In this document: in pieces, positions 1-10,905 of the stretch
Numbering within the stretch: position 1 is the stretch's first letter
How the letters are laid out: each line of letters starts with the position of its first letter
Assembly: GCF_004340525.1 (NCBI RefSeq)
Contig: NZ_SLWX01000006.1
Span: forward strand, 124,001-188,000
Source: Chromatocurvus halotolerans
Lineage (GTDB): Bacteria > Pseudomonadota > Gammaproteobacteria > Pseudomonadales > Halieaceae
Length of the DNA: 64,000 nucleotides
Reading direction: 5' to 3'
Translations under genes and position numbers: made by a program
Notes under the pieces: generated by a model
What the model saw: only the letters and a program-made list of their open reading frames with translations
Database searches by the model: none
Told to the model about the DNA's origin: nothing

Positions 1-134
1 ACTATCTGCGGTTCTTCCTCCCGCGGCGTCAGCTGCAGCGCGAGCACCCCGGCCAGCAGCGCGCCGAGGAAGATCAGGGTGGGCAGACCGCCACGCAGGA
101 CGACCCCCATCAGTCCGTTGAAATCCCTGATCAT
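1..134 (-). CDS. RND efflux transporter permease, N-terminal fragment
   Basis: The first 44 codons of a gene running off the left edge of the window. The peptide starts MIRDFNGLMGVVLRGG, continues into one hydrophobic segment (about residues 16-33) and then shows TPREEEPQI. A single N-terminal membrane helix followed by TPREE-P-I is typical of AcrB/CusA-like RND pump subunits, where it leads into the first periplasmic porter domain. RND pumps are proton-driven inner-membrane trimers that work with a membrane-fusion protein and an outer-membrane channel. A purine-rich GGGAG precedes the ATG. Substrate cannot be inferred from so short a piece. Confidence 0.72.
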   Translation of the reverse strand, partial: MIRDFNGLMGVVLRGGLPTLIFLGALLAGVLALQLTPREEEPQI

Positions 135-363
135 CCCGCGCTCCCGATCCGCTCGCCATGCCTGCTGCGCAGTCTACCGTTTTTGGAGCGTCACCGCCGT
201 CGCCAGCGGATAACACCCGCCACTGCTGCGGCAGCGAATGGAATTGCACGACCGGCCTGGGCTACCCTGTACCGTGCACTGCACTAACGGGTCTGCATCA
301 GGCGCAGGCGCCGGCAGGCCAGTCGTCAGCACGTTAGCCATTATTGCCCCGGGAGGCGCCGTC

Positions 364-924
364 ATGTCTGTACAACACCTGGCCACCGCTCTGCTTTGCC
401 TGGCGCTGTCGGCCCTGCGGCCGCCGGCGCATGCCGAGCCGGTCGATCCGGAGCAACGCACTCCCATCGACCTGCGGCGCACAACACTTGTCGTGGCCGA
501 CATTGATCGCTCACTCGCCTTCTACCGGGACGCCCTGGGCATGGTGGTGACCTACGACAGGACCATCATCACGCCCCGTGGCGCATCCCGGGATGAGGCG
601 GAGTTCATTCGCCGGCTCGTGTTACTGCGCGCCAATGACGATTACATCGGCATGATCGGCCTGCTGCAGTACATCAAGCCCGAAAATCCGCGTGTTGATC
701 TGAAGGGCGCAGCCTTCCGGGAGGGCACCACGGTACTTGTGTTCAACACGGATGAGCTGCTGCAAAGCTTTGCCCGGGCGCGGGAGGTACCGGGAGTGAC
801 GGTTCTGGACGAGCCGGAGCGGGTCACCTATCCCTCCTACGCGGGTGAGAAGGCCCTCACCGTCCTGATAGGGGCCATGCAGGATCCGGACGGTTTCACC
901 GTGGAACTCAACCAGCTGCAATAG
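364..924 (+). CDS. Exported VOC/glyoxalase-fold protein
   Basis: A 186-residue protein. Residues 1-24 form a signal peptide ending near AHAEP. The remainder has one vicinal-oxygen-chelate fold: an opening TTLVVADIDRSLAFYRDALG, the usual first strand and helix of the family, and a closing QDPDGFTVELNQ with the family's C-terminal metal-ligand Glu. Family members include glyoxalase I, ring-cleavage dioxygenases and antibiotic-binding proteins. Export to the periplasm is unusual for a metabolic VOC enzyme. The frame is open further upstream, but ATG 364 is preferred because GGGAGG lies 7 bases before it and it starts the signal peptide. Substrate unknown. Confidence 0.8.
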   Translation: MSVQHLATALLCLALSALRPPAHAEPVDPEQRTPIDLRRTTLVVADIDRSLAFYRDALGMVVTYDRTIITPRGASRDEAEFIRRLVLLRANDDYIGMIGLLQYIKPENPRVDLKGAAFREGTTVLVFNTDELLQSFARAREVPGVTVLDEPERVTYPSYAGEKALTVLIGAMQDPDGFTVELNQLQ

Positions 925-927
925 CGC

Positions 928-1662
928 TCACAGACCGAGCACCGCAATACCCAACCCGCAGCCCAGAATAATGCCGCCGGCAATCGCCTGACCAAAGCGG
1001 GCAAGTCCCGGCCACCGCAGGCTTCGAGCGCCCCAGAATCCCGCCACAACCGCAGACAGCATGGTGGCCACAGTCACCACCGCGAAAATGCCGGTCACGG
1101 CAAGCAGCGCCGGTAGGCTCTCCCGGGCGGCGGGAAACATGAGCAGGGGAATCAGAGGTTCGCAGGGGCCGAGCACGAAGATAATGAAAATCGCCCAGCC
1201 AATCAGCGTGCGGCGCTCACTCTTCTCTGCTGCGGCATCCGGTTCCGTGTGCGGGTGAGCCTGCGCCGCGCTGTTCGCATTGGCATGGCTTTGACTGACG
1301 CCATCGTGGCTGTGCCAGTGTGCGTGCGGTCGCTGACGCCAGGCATGCCGTATGCCCCAGCTCATGTAAACCAGCCCGAAGGCAACCAGCGCCCATGCTG
1401 CGAGATCGCCGCGGGCGCTCTCCACCCACTCCAGCACATTCAGCTGAATACCGATATACAGCCCCAGCACGCCGAGGATCACCGAGCCCACGATGTGTCC
1501 TGCGCCGCAGAACAGGGTGACGCGAACCGTCTTGCCCAGCGACCAGCCGCGGCTGCGCGAGAGCGCCACGAAGGGCATGTAGTGATCGGGACCCAGCAGC
1601 GTATGCACAAAGGCGATGGAGGCTGCGGCAGTACACAGCACGACAACTTCAGGCGTGAACAA
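928..1662 (-). CDS. NicO/RcnA-like metal permease with His-rich loop
   Basis: A 244-residue integral membrane protein with about six predicted helices. Helix I carries HTLLGPDH, the H-x(4-5)-D-H pattern used for metal recognition in nickel/cobalt transporters of the NicO/HupE/RcnA superfamily. A cytoplasmic or periplasmic loop at about residues 112-145 has many His residues (HAHWHSHDG, then HANANSAAQAHPH), as in RcnA efflux proteins. The middle FVLGPCEPLIPLLMFPA is also family-like. Likely role: nickel or cobalt movement across the inner membrane, direction undetermined. The first codon is TTG at 1662, with GAGG upstream; GTG at 1641 is an alternative. The gene converges with the VOC gene, with stops 3 bases apart. 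Confidence 0.72.
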   Translation of the reverse strand: MFTPEVVVLCTAAASIAFVHTLLGPDHYMPFVALSRSRGWSLGKTVRVTLFCGAGHIVGSVILGVLGLYIGIQLNVLEWVESARGDLAAWALVAFGLVYMSWGIRHAWRQRPHAHWHSHDGVSQSHANANSAAQAHPHTEPDAAAEKSERRTLIGWAIFIIFVLGPCEPLIPLLMFPAARESLPALLAVTGIFAVVTVATMLSAVVAGFWGARSLRWPGLARFGQAIAGGIILGCGLGIAVLGL

Positions 1663-1718
1663 GGCGCTATACCTCTGCCGTCAAGAGGCACGCACTCCCC
1701 GGGTCTGCGGTCGGCGGG

Positions 1719-1750
1719 ACTGCCGGGAGCGCCTGCGCGTCCCCGGCAGT
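1719..1750 (-). terminator. Possible terminator hairpin after the TonB receptor gene
   Basis: A perfect 9-bp stem, ACTGCCGGG at 1719-1727 with its complement at 1742-1750, separated by a 14-base loop that can itself pair partly. It lies between the stop of the receptor gene (1773) and the next minus-strand gene (start 1662). No T-run follows it on the minus strand, so it may stabilise the mRNA 3' end rather than terminate. Confidence 0.3.
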
Positions 1751-1772
1751 CTGCACGCTAGACAGTGGGCCA

Positions 1773-4295
1773 CTAGAAACGATAGGAGAAATCGACACCG
1801 TAGCTGCGCAGTGCGGAAGGATGGTTGAAGGTGCCGCCGAACTCGGGCGCCGGGATGATCTCCTGCAGGTACTCCTCGTCGGTGATATTCCGCCCCCAGG
1901 CGGTCAGGGTCCAGTTCAGGGACTCCAGCCCGACTCGAAGATCAAGCGTGCTGAATGCATCGCGGGAGGACTTGGAGAAATCCTGATTGAAGCCCGGGCC
2001 GAAAAACGCGTTCCAGATGGTTGGCGTCTGCTCTCCCTGTAGCGTGTGAAACCACATCTCACCGGTGTATTTCCAGTCCAGGCGACTGACCAGATCCAGA
2101 CCATCGGCAAGTGGCAGAACCCACTCCGCGCCCAGATTACCGGTCATGTCCGGCGCCTGCGGCACATCGTTGCCGACAGACAGGGGGCGATTCACGTTCT
2201 TCTCGATTTCGGAGTCCATCAGGCCAATACCGCCGTAAAGCGTCAGGCCGTCGCCGGCAACGAAGGTGAAGTCTGCCTCCAGTCCCTGGATGTACATTTC
2301 ATCAATGGTTGTGACAGAACGCAGCAGACCGAAGGGGCCGGCAAAGAACTCGAAGAACTGGTTGTCCTCGACGTCGGTGCGGAATACCGCCGCGTTAAGG
2401 CGCAGGCGGCGATCCAGCCACTCGGACTTCAGGCCCAGCTCCCAGGCCTCCGAGACTTCCTTGTCGTAATCATCGGTGACGGTGATACCGGCATTCACCG
2501 CCTCGCCCGGACCACCGAAGCCGGCGTTGAACCAGAAATTCAGCAGATCCTCTGTGCCAACGGAGTTGAAGCCACCGCTGCGAAAACCAATGCCGTAGCT
2601 GGCATAGACATTGACCGCCTCGGTTGCCGCCCAGCTCCAGGTGACCTTGGGCTGGAACTGGGTGAAGGTGCGATCGCGATCGGGAATGCCATCCGGGTTA
2701 TTGCCAAAGGCGGGATTGATGGGCAAAGGCGCGAAGTTCTCGTCCACGAGGTTGACGTTGAGCCCGGAGTTGAGCACGTTGGGTACTCGGTTCTCCACCT
2801 CGCGCTCCTCGCGGTCGTAGCGCAGGGCCAGTGACACTTCCATGCGGTCACTGAGATCAAACTCGAGCTGCCCGTAGCCGGAATACACCCGGGTCTTGAA
2901 ATCGTCCCAGAACAGCAGGTCGGTCGGGCTGATACCGCTGGCAGGCACATAAGGGGCGCGGACAAAGCCCTGACCGCGGTCGGCACCATAGGACACCACG
3001 ACCTCTCGCTCGATATCCGCCGTGTACAGACCGGCAATCCAGCGCATGGGCTGGTCCTGGGCTGACACCAGGCGGACATCCAGGCTCATATCCGTCTGAT
3101 TGCGCTCCTGGTACTGGAAGCCGTCGCAGGACAACGCAGTATACGGCCCGTAAACGCCCTCGAAGTCATTGCCGGGCGGCAACACGCCGAAGGGATTGAA
3201 AGGTTCACCAAACAGGTCCGGGCGGGTAAAGCTGTTCAGCTCGGCGCGGTCAGACTGACAGGAGGGCGTCAGCTCGTAGCCGTAGAATGTCGCTGCCGTT
3301 CCATCGGACAGTAGGTATTCCTGAAGATCATTGTAGGAAAAGCTGGCGACCAGGTCGGCAAAACCCAGCGTCCAGTCGGCCTTGATGGCAAACTCGGTGG
3401 TTTCCTGCTCATTTTCCCCGGGGGTGTTGAAGATGAAGCGGAAATCCAGATCGTTGGGGTCCTGGAAATAGTTCGGTGCACCGAAGGCGTCGACGAACGC
3501 GGGGATGGCGAAAGCCGCGTTGAAGTTGATGGCGCCCGCACTGACTTCGGAGTATCCCGCACGCATGTCGAAAGTCAGGTCCGGGCTTGCATTGAAAATG
3601 AGGCGTCCACGCACGCTGGTGTCCTCGAGGAAGTCCACCACGTCATCCTGGCCCGTGAAGATATTCTCATAGAAGCCATCGGTTTCACTGGTGCTCACAG
3701 CGAGTCTGCCAAGCAGCCTGTCCTCGATGATGGGACCGCTGATCATCGCATTGGCCCGGTAAGTACCGACGTTGCCCACCGTGCCGCCGACACGCGCCTC
3801 AAACTCGTTGGTCGGCTGTTTCGTGGTGACCAGAATGGCACCGGTCACCGCATTGCGGCCGTACAGGGCGCCCTGGGGACCCTTCAGCACCTCAATCTGC
3901 TCGACGTCGAACAGTTCCTCGTTGAAGCTGTTCGGGTTGGTGCTGAGAACGCCGTCAACCACGTAGGCAAAAGTGGACTCGGCGTCACGCGTGGAGACGA
4001 TGCCGCGTATGCTCACCTGGGTATCACCGACGTTGGCAGCGTCGACAATCGTGACGTTGGGGATCAGCCCCATGTAGTCACTCGGTCGATTGATGCCGGC
4101 ACGCTCAAGGTCCTGCGCATTGAGCGCATTGATCGCAATCGGAACTTCCTGCAGGTTTTCCGCGCGCTTGCGCGCGGTGACTACCACTTCCTCGATAGAA
4201 GCACCGCCCTGTTGCGCATTCACCTGCGTCGTGTTGCCCAACGCAGCACCCGCCACCACAAGGGCAGCGATCAAAGGTCGCCTGGTGTGTTGCAT
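1773..4295 (-). CDS. TonB-dependent outer-membrane receptor
   Basis: An 840-residue receptor. A signal peptide ends near VNAQQ (about residue 28). It is followed by a TonB-box-like EEVVVTARKR (about 36-45), then a plug domain with PNVTIVD, QVSIRGI, VDGVL and VEQIEVLKGPQGALYGRNAV (about 70-160), and a 22-strand barrel ending in the aromatic C-terminus YGVDFSYRF. This plug type is common in receptors for non-iron organic substrates in marine Gammaproteobacteria and sphingomonads. ATG 4295 has GGGAGGA 5 bases upstream and begins the signal peptide. It is the last gene of the catabolic operon, 41 bases after the regulator, so it probably imports the operon's substrate. Confidence 0.93.
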   Translation of the reverse strand: MQHTRRPLIAALVVAGAALGNTTQVNAQQGGASIEEVVVTARKRAENLQEVPIAINALNAQDLERAGINRPSDYMGLIPNVTIVDAANVGDTQVSIRGIVSTRDAESTFAYVVDGVLSTNPNSFNEELFDVEQIEVLKGPQGALYGRNAVTGAILVTTKQPTNEFEARVGGTVGNVGTYRANAMISGPIIEDRLLGRLAVSTSETDGFYENIFTGQDDVVDFLEDTSVRGRLIFNASPDLTFDMRAGYSEVSAGAINFNAAFAIPAFVDAFGAPNYFQDPNDLDFRFIFNTPGENEQETTEFAIKADWTLGFADLVASFSYNDLQEYLLSDGTAATFYGYELTPSCQSDRAELNSFTRPDLFGEPFNPFGVLPPGNDFEGVYGPYTALSCDGFQYQERNQTDMSLDVRLVSAQDQPMRWIAGLYTADIEREVVVSYGADRGQGFVRAPYVPASGISPTDLLFWDDFKTRVYSGYGQLEFDLSDRMEVSLALRYDREEREVENRVPNVLNSGLNVNLVDENFAPLPINPAFGNNPDGIPDRDRTFTQFQPKVTWSWAATEAVNVYASYGIGFRSGGFNSVGTEDLLNFWFNAGFGGPGEAVNAGITVTDDYDKEVSEAWELGLKSEWLDRRLRLNAAVFRTDVEDNQFFEFFAGPFGLLRSVTTIDEMYIQGLEADFTFVAGDGLTLYGGIGLMDSEIEKNVNRPLSVGNDVPQAPDMTGNLGAEWVLPLADGLDLVSRLDWKYTGEMWFHTLQGEQTPTIWNAFFGPGFNQDFSKSSRDAFSTLDLRVGLESLNWTLTAWGRNITDEEYLQEIIPAPEFGGTFNHPSALRSYGVDFSYRF

Positions 4296-4336
4296 GTGTC
4301 TCCTCCCGCTCTTTTTTGAAAGTTGTTGTCGCTCTG

Positions 4337-5914
<1,578 letters not shown>

Positions 5915-5964
5915 GACGCCCGTCTCCGCATGATGCCGTTATCCGTCACGCTGGCCGCGGCGTA

Positions 5965-7836
5965 CTACGCCGCCCCTTTGCGGAAGCTGGGCGCAACCGG
6001 TGGCTTGAGATGCGTCTCCGCCTCGCAGCGCGACTTGAGTTCCTCAATGCTGCCGCCGCGGTTGAACAGCGCAATCTCGCCACGCGATGCGCGCAGTTCC
6101 TGCCGCAGCGTGTCAGTAGCCGCGGCATCCACGCTGCCATCGTCGGCAATCACGACGCCATAGCGTTTCGCGCCCTCGCGGGTGACCAGCCTGCGGTTGA
6201 CATCCTGGCGCACCAGATCGGGATCGCGCTGAAAGGGGTCGCCCCAGCCGCCACCGCCCCAGGTATTGAAGTGCAGCACGTCACCCTCCCTCACTTTCAC
6301 GTTTTCCACCTTGGACGGCAGCCACTCCTCGCTGCCATCCGCACGGACAAGGCGTTTCGTGGAGCGCATGCCGGTTTCACCGCCGAGGACGCCCCAGGGG
6401 TAGGTCAGCCAGCGATCGTCGTGGATGGCAATGTCGCCATCGGCGAGAAAGCGATAGGCCACGTTGAGACCGTTGCCACCACGGTGCAGCCCAGCGCCGC
6501 CGGAATCGGGAATGGTGGCGTAACGCTCTATGCGCAGCGGAAAATAACTCTCGATGAACTCGTTGGGAACATTGGTGAATCCCGGCCACAGGGAGTGGCC
6601 ATCGGGTCCATCACCCACGGGGCGCCCGGGGATACCGCCAAAGCCGATCTGGAACAGCTGAAACCACTCCCCCTTGCTGTCGTAGCCCGAGTAGAACAGG
6701 TGGGGCGAATCCGAGAATCCTGCCGCGTTGAGCATCTGCTCCGGCGCACCCATGCCAAGCAGTGCGCCGAGCAGGTCAAACAGCCGACCGAGGGCGTGGG
6801 TACGGCCTGACAGGGCTGCCGGGAACTTTGGCTTGAGCAGCGTACCCTCGGGGATGCGCACATCCACAAGGTCGTAGAAACCGTCGTTGAAGACAATCTG
6901 CGGATCTACCACGTTGATGGTGAAAGAGCCGAAGAACATCTTGAACATGTCCTCATTGAGGAAGAAGTTCACCGAGCTCTGCGCCTGCGGATCAGTGCCG
7001 TCAAAATCGAAGATGGCTTTCGATCCCTCGCGCCACATGCGGCACCTGATGCGGTAGGGACCCATGCCCATGCCGTCATCGCACAGATAATCCTCGAACT
7101 CCCGCGGCTCCTCGGGGATGAAATTCTCGATAATGTGCTGCATGGCATCGTGGTTGCGCTGCAGCATGACATCCATGGTGGTGCCGAGAACATCATCGCC
7201 AAAGCGCTCTGCAAGCTCGATGCATCGCCGTGACGCCGTCTTGCACGCGGCAACCAGGGCATTCAGGTCGAAGCGATTCCACTGCGGCGTGCGCACGTTG
7301 TGCAGTATCAGTTCGAGGATGTCTTCCTGCAGAACGCCCTTCCGGTAAAGTTTCGTGGGCGGGATGCGAATGCCTTCCTGGAAAATGTTGGTAGCCTCGA
7401 TGGGGATCGACCCCGGTACCATGCCACCGTTGTCTGACATATGGCCGAACATGGCGCTCCAGGCAATGTGTCGACCGTCCTTGAAGACGGGCACCAGCAC
7501 CAGCCAGTCGGGCAGGTGCGACACTGCGGCGTTGCACAGGTAGGGGTCGTTGGTGAGGATGATGTCACCCTCCTCAATATCCGCATCATAGACCGACAGG
7601 AATGGCCCGATAAACGAGCCGAACTGGCCCACCACCATTTTCCCCTCGCGATTGGCGATCATGGGGAAACAGTCACCCTGCTCGCGAATGCCTGGAGACA
7701 TGGCAGTACGGAACAGCACCGCATCCATTTCCACGCGGGCGTTTTTCAGGGCATTTTCAATGATATCCACGGTCACGCCGTCCACATCGACGGTCTTCAG
7801 CGGCGCCGGGCTGGTCTCAATGATTCGTGCTCCCAT
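5965..7836 (-). CDS. Hydantoinase B/oxoprolinase-family subunit (HyuB-like)
   Basis: A 623-residue HyuB-family protein, partner of the neighbouring HyuA. The family includes N-methylhydantoinase, 5-oxoprolinase C-terminal half, acetone and acetophenone carboxylase subunits and caprolactamase. His107 and Asp110 (SHLPD) with His132 (FGHMSD) keep the H-x2-D...H metal site; the 3- and 22-residue spacing agrees with the Mn site I recall for acetone carboxylase alpha. EQGDCF, NDPY and the late GGGGWGDPFQRDP are also family hallmarks. No acetone carboxylase gamma subunit is nearby. The ATG follows GAGGAG, and hyuA ends 13 bases upstream. The reaction is ATP-dependent hydrolysis or carboxylation of a C-N or carbonyl substrate; which one is undecided. 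Confidence 0.9.
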   Translation of the reverse strand: MGARIIETSPAPLKTVDVDGVTVDIIENALKNARVEMDAVLFRTAMSPGIREQGDCFPMIANREGKMVVGQFGSFIGPFLSVYDADIEEGDIILTNDPYLCNAAVSHLPDWLVLVPVFKDGRHIAWSAMFGHMSDNGGMVPGSIPIEATNIFQEGIRIPPTKLYRKGVLQEDILELILHNVRTPQWNRFDLNALVAACKTASRRCIELAERFGDDVLGTTMDVMLQRNHDAMQHIIENFIPEEPREFEDYLCDDGMGMGPYRIRCRMWREGSKAIFDFDGTDPQAQSSVNFFLNEDMFKMFFGSFTINVVDPQIVFNDGFYDLVDVRIPEGTLLKPKFPAALSGRTHALGRLFDLLGALLGMGAPEQMLNAAGFSDSPHLFYSGYDSKGEWFQLFQIGFGGIPGRPVGDGPDGHSLWPGFTNVPNEFIESYFPLRIERYATIPDSGGAGLHRGGNGLNVAYRFLADGDIAIHDDRWLTYPWGVLGGETGMRSTKRLVRADGSEEWLPSKVENVKVREGDVLHFNTWGGGGWGDPFQRDPDLVRQDVNRRLVTREGAKRYGVVIADDGSVDAAATDTLRQELRASRGEIALFNRGGSIEELKSRCEAETHLKPPVAPSFRKGAA

Positions 7837-7849
7837 CGGTCTGTTCTCC

Positions 7850-9910
7850 TCAGGCGGCCGGGTTGATCAAAAGGTTGCCGATGGTGTCCACGCCTGCGGC
7901 GTAGCCCGGCAACACGACGGTGGTGGAGTCCATTTCCAGAACGATCGCGGGCCCCGGCACCGTGAGACCCGCATGCAGCTTTTCGCGACTGTAGATGTTG
8001 ATGTCGTGCCACTCGCCGTCCACATAGAAGCGACTCTGGTGAATAATGCAGTCCGCCAGCGACGCCGAGGCATCACCGGCGGAGGCCGCTTCTATGGTGC
8101 GGGTGCGGGCCCTGGCAACCGCGCGGATCATCAGCACCTCGTGGCCATCGCCAAGCTTGAAGGTAAACAGCTGCTCGTGCTCGGCATCGAAGGCATCGGT
8201 CAACAGGCTCACGCCCCTGCCACGCAGCTCGTCTTCCGTGAAGTCGACCGTGATCTGAAAGGCCTGGCCGACGTAGCGCAGGTCGGCCTGGAAAGCCACC
8301 TCCTGATCCTCCGCAGCGATACCGTCTGCACGCAGGGAGGCCCCTGCCCGCTCCTGCAGCTCTTTCAGGTCTGCCATCAGTTTGTCGTCGGTCAGGTCGC
8401 CCGCCATCATCAGGTAGGTGCGAGAGGCCTCATCCTGCACCTGGGTGGTGGCGTCCCCGTAGGCACACAGCACACCGGGGCCCGGCGGCACGATCACCGG
8501 CCAGGCGCTGGTAAGAATCCCCAGCGCGTTGGCATGCAGTGGGCCGGCGCCGCCAAAGCCCACCAGGGCAAAGTCGCGCGGGTCATACCCCTGCTCCACC
8601 GACACCAGCCGCAAGGCACCGAACATGGATTCGTTGACGATGCGCACAATGCCCTCCGCGGCCTCCATGAGTCCGATGCCCATGGCGTCGGCCACCTTCT
8701 GCACGGCCTTGACCGACGCGTCGTAGTTGATCTCCATCTTGCCGCCAAGCTGGACATCGGAGGGCAGATAGCCCAGCACGACGTTGGCGTCGCAGACCGT
8801 GGGCTCTTCACCGCCCTTCATGTAACAGGCGGGACCGGGGACAGCGCCCGCCGACTCGGGGCCCACGCGCAGGGCTTTCGTCAGCTCCGGCACGAAGGCA
8901 ATCGAGCCGCCGCCAGCGCCGACGGTGCGCACATCCACAGAGGGTGCACGCACGCGCACATCGCCGACATAGGTCTCACGACGCACCCGCGCCCTTGACT
9001 CCTGGATCAGCGCCACATCCGTAGACGTGCCGCCCATGTCGAAGGTCAGGATATTGTCGTAACCGGCGCGGCTGCAGAAATAGATGGCCCCGGCAACCCC
9101 GCCGGCGGGGCCCGACATCAGCAGATTCACCGGCGATTCCGAGGCGGCGCGCGCGGAGGCAAGACCGCCGTCGGAGCGCAGGATCGACAGGTGGGTATCG
9201 CCACCCATGCGCTCCTCCAGCGCGCGCTGCAGGTTGTCGACGTAGCGCGCTACCTGAGGTCTGACATAGGAATTCACAACCGTGGTCTCGGTGCGCTCGT
9301 ACTCCTGCATCTCCGGCACCACGTCGCTGGAGATAGAAATCGGTGTGTCGGTAAAGATTTCACTGGCGATGGCGCGTGCCTGCTCTTCATGCTCGCGGTT
9401 GATATAGGCATTGATGAAACAGATCGTCAGCGCCTCGACCTCGCCCGTTGCGTGCAGCCTGCGCAGCTCCTCGCGCAGCCGGTCAGCATCCAGCGGCGTG
9501 ACCACAGAGCCGTCCGCCGCCATGCGTTCGTGTGCGCCGATCGTCAGCTCCAGGGGCGCCAGCAGCGGACTCTTGATGTAGCTTACCCAGCCGGCAAGGC
9601 CACCGGGACAGTAGGAGCGCGCCACCTGCAGGGTGTCCTCGAAGCCGGCGGTCGTGACAAGCCCGACTTTTGCACCGCGACCGGTCAACACGGCATTGGT
9701 GGCAACCGTGGTGCCGTGCATGACGAGACGGATGTCAGTCGGATTGATGCCGGTTTCCTCACAGACGCGGGCTATGCCGTTGAGAACACCGATGGAGGAA
9801 TCCTCCGGCGTAGACGGCACTTTTGCCGTATGGGTCTCGCCCGTCGCATCGTTCATCAACAGGAAATCCGTGAACGTGCCGCCGACGTCGACACCCAGTC
9901 TGTATGCCAT
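7850..9910 (-). CDS. Hydantoinase A/oxoprolinase-family ATPase subunit (HyuA-like)
   Basis: A 686-residue ATP-binding partner of HyuB. It opens with MAYRLGVDVGGTFTDFLL, the actin-like phosphate-binding loop of HyuA proteins. Other family motifs are HGTTVATNAVLTGRGAKVGL (about 63-82), SGPAGGVAGA, FDMGGTSTDVALI (second phosphate loop, about 290-302) and VGAGGGSIA. In this family the subunit phosphorylates the substrate, or bicarbonate plus substrate, with ATP, and the product passes to HyuB. Length is close to acetone carboxylase beta and HyuA (about 690-720). ATG 9910 has GAGGAG upstream. The HMG-CoA lyase gene ends 92 bases before it, still on the same strand, so cotranscription is likely. 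Confidence 0.92.
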   Translation of the reverse strand: MAYRLGVDVGGTFTDFLLMNDATGETHTAKVPSTPEDSSIGVLNGIARVCEETGINPTDIRLVMHGTTVATNAVLTGRGAKVGLVTTAGFEDTLQVARSYCPGGLAGWVSYIKSPLLAPLELTIGAHERMAADGSVVTPLDADRLREELRRLHATGEVEALTICFINAYINREHEEQARAIASEIFTDTPISISSDVVPEMQEYERTETTVVNSYVRPQVARYVDNLQRALEERMGGDTHLSILRSDGGLASARAASESPVNLLMSGPAGGVAGAIYFCSRAGYDNILTFDMGGTSTDVALIQESRARVRRETYVGDVRVRAPSVDVRTVGAGGGSIAFVPELTKALRVGPESAGAVPGPACYMKGGEEPTVCDANVVLGYLPSDVQLGGKMEINYDASVKAVQKVADAMGIGLMEAAEGIVRIVNESMFGALRLVSVEQGYDPRDFALVGFGGAGPLHANALGILTSAWPVIVPPGPGVLCAYGDATTQVQDEASRTYLMMAGDLTDDKLMADLKELQERAGASLRADGIAAEDQEVAFQADLRYVGQAFQITVDFTEDELRGRGVSLLTDAFDAEHEQLFTFKLGDGHEVLMIRAVARARTRTIEAASAGDASASLADCIIHQSRFYVDGEWHDINIYSREKLHAGLTVPGPAIVLEMDSTTVVLPGYAAGVDTIGNLLINPAA

Positions 9911-10002
9911 GCGCTATGTCTCCTCGCTGTTATCGGTTACCGGTGTATCCTCTGCGGGCGCTGGCGGTGCTGCTCCCGACGCGCCCGGGTCCCTGCCTGC
10001 GT

Positions 10003-10905
10003 CTATGCCGCGTTGCGGCTCAACCAGTCATGCGCCCGGCCACCCTGGGCTGTGCCGATCAGTTCGCTGACCAGCTCGACCGAGCGGAGAAGCGCCGGCA
10101 TGTCGACACCCGTGGCGAAGCCCATCTGCTCACACAGCATCACCACATCCTCTGTCGCCACGTTGCCCTTGGCGCCGGGGGCGAAGGGGCAGCCACCAAG
10201 ACCACCCACTGAGCTGTCAAACTGACGCACCCCGCTTTCGATGGCGGCAAAGACGTTGGCAAGGCCCATGGCCCGGGTATCGTGAAAGTGACAGGCAAGC
10301 CGGCCGCTGCCATGAGCCACCACCAATGCATCCATGAGCCCGCGCACCGCCGCCGGATTGGCTGCGCCGATAGTGTCCGCAATAACAATCTCGTGTGCGC
10401 CCCACTCGGCCAGCTGCGCAGCCTGGGACAGGACCGTTTCCCGCGGCGTCGGCCCCTCGAAGGGGCACTCGAAGGCCACCGCGAGGTAGGCCTGAACCTT
10501 TACCCCCTCGGCCTTCCCGCGCGCGATGATTCCGCGCGCGACTTCCAGGGTCTGCTCAAGGCTCATGTTGATATTCTTGAGATTCATGGTCTCGGTTGCA
10601 GACACCACCACCGCCACGGTCCCGATCCCGGCGGCGCGGGCAAGCTCGTAGCCTTTCATGTTCGGAATGAGTGCACTGAGATGCACGCCATCGGGCTGCT
10701 TGAGTGCGGCGATTAGTTCGCCGGTACCCGCCATCTGCGGAACGGCCCTGGGTGAGACAAAGCTGCCGATTTCCAGGGACGTAAGACCTGCTTCCATGAG
10801 AGAGGTTGCCAGGCGCAGGCGCTCATCGAGGGTGAGGTGGCGGGACTGGCTCTGCAGGCCGTCGCGCAGGCCGACCTCGTTGATGCGAATCGTGTCGTCT
10901 GTCAT
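10003..10905 (-). CDS. HMG-CoA lyase family enzyme
   Basis: A 300-residue TIM-barrel lyase of the HMG-CoA lyase/DRE-TIM group, which splits 3-hydroxy-3-methylglutaryl-CoA to acetoacetate and acetyl-CoA. Every catalytic position I can register against human HMGCL is present at matching spacing: Arg14, Asp15, Glu45, His206, His208, Cys239 in GLGGCPFAPGAKGNVATED and Asn248. The enzyme therefore looks active. Related lyases cleave other beta-hydroxy-beta-methyl acyl-CoAs, such as the isohexenyl form in the Atu pathway, so the true substrate may differ from HMG-CoA. No leucine-degradation genes (liuABCD) are next to it. The start codon overlaps the CoA-transferase stop by 4 bases, indicating translational coupling. 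Confidence 0.93.
   Translation of the reverse strand: MTDDTIRINEVGLRDGLQSQSRHLTLDERLRLATSLMEAGLTSLEIGSFVSPRAVPQMAGTGELIAALKQPDGVHLSALIPNMKGYELARAAGIGTVAVVVSATETMNLKNINMSLEQTLEVARGIIARGKAEGVKVQAYLAVAFECPFEGPTPRETVLSQAAQLAEWGAHEIVIADTIGAANPAAVRGLMDALVVAHGSGRLACHFHDTRAMGLANVFAAIESGVRQFDSSVGGLGGCPFAPGAKGNVATEDVVMLCEQMGFATGVDMPALLRSVELVSELIGTAQGGRAHDWLSRNAA

Noticed and set aside
5965-9910. Naming the HyuAB pair acetone carboxylase
   Set aside because: The metal site fits, but the gamma subunit is absent and the neighbours (CoA-transferase, HMG-CoA lyase) differ from known acetone carboxylase operons.
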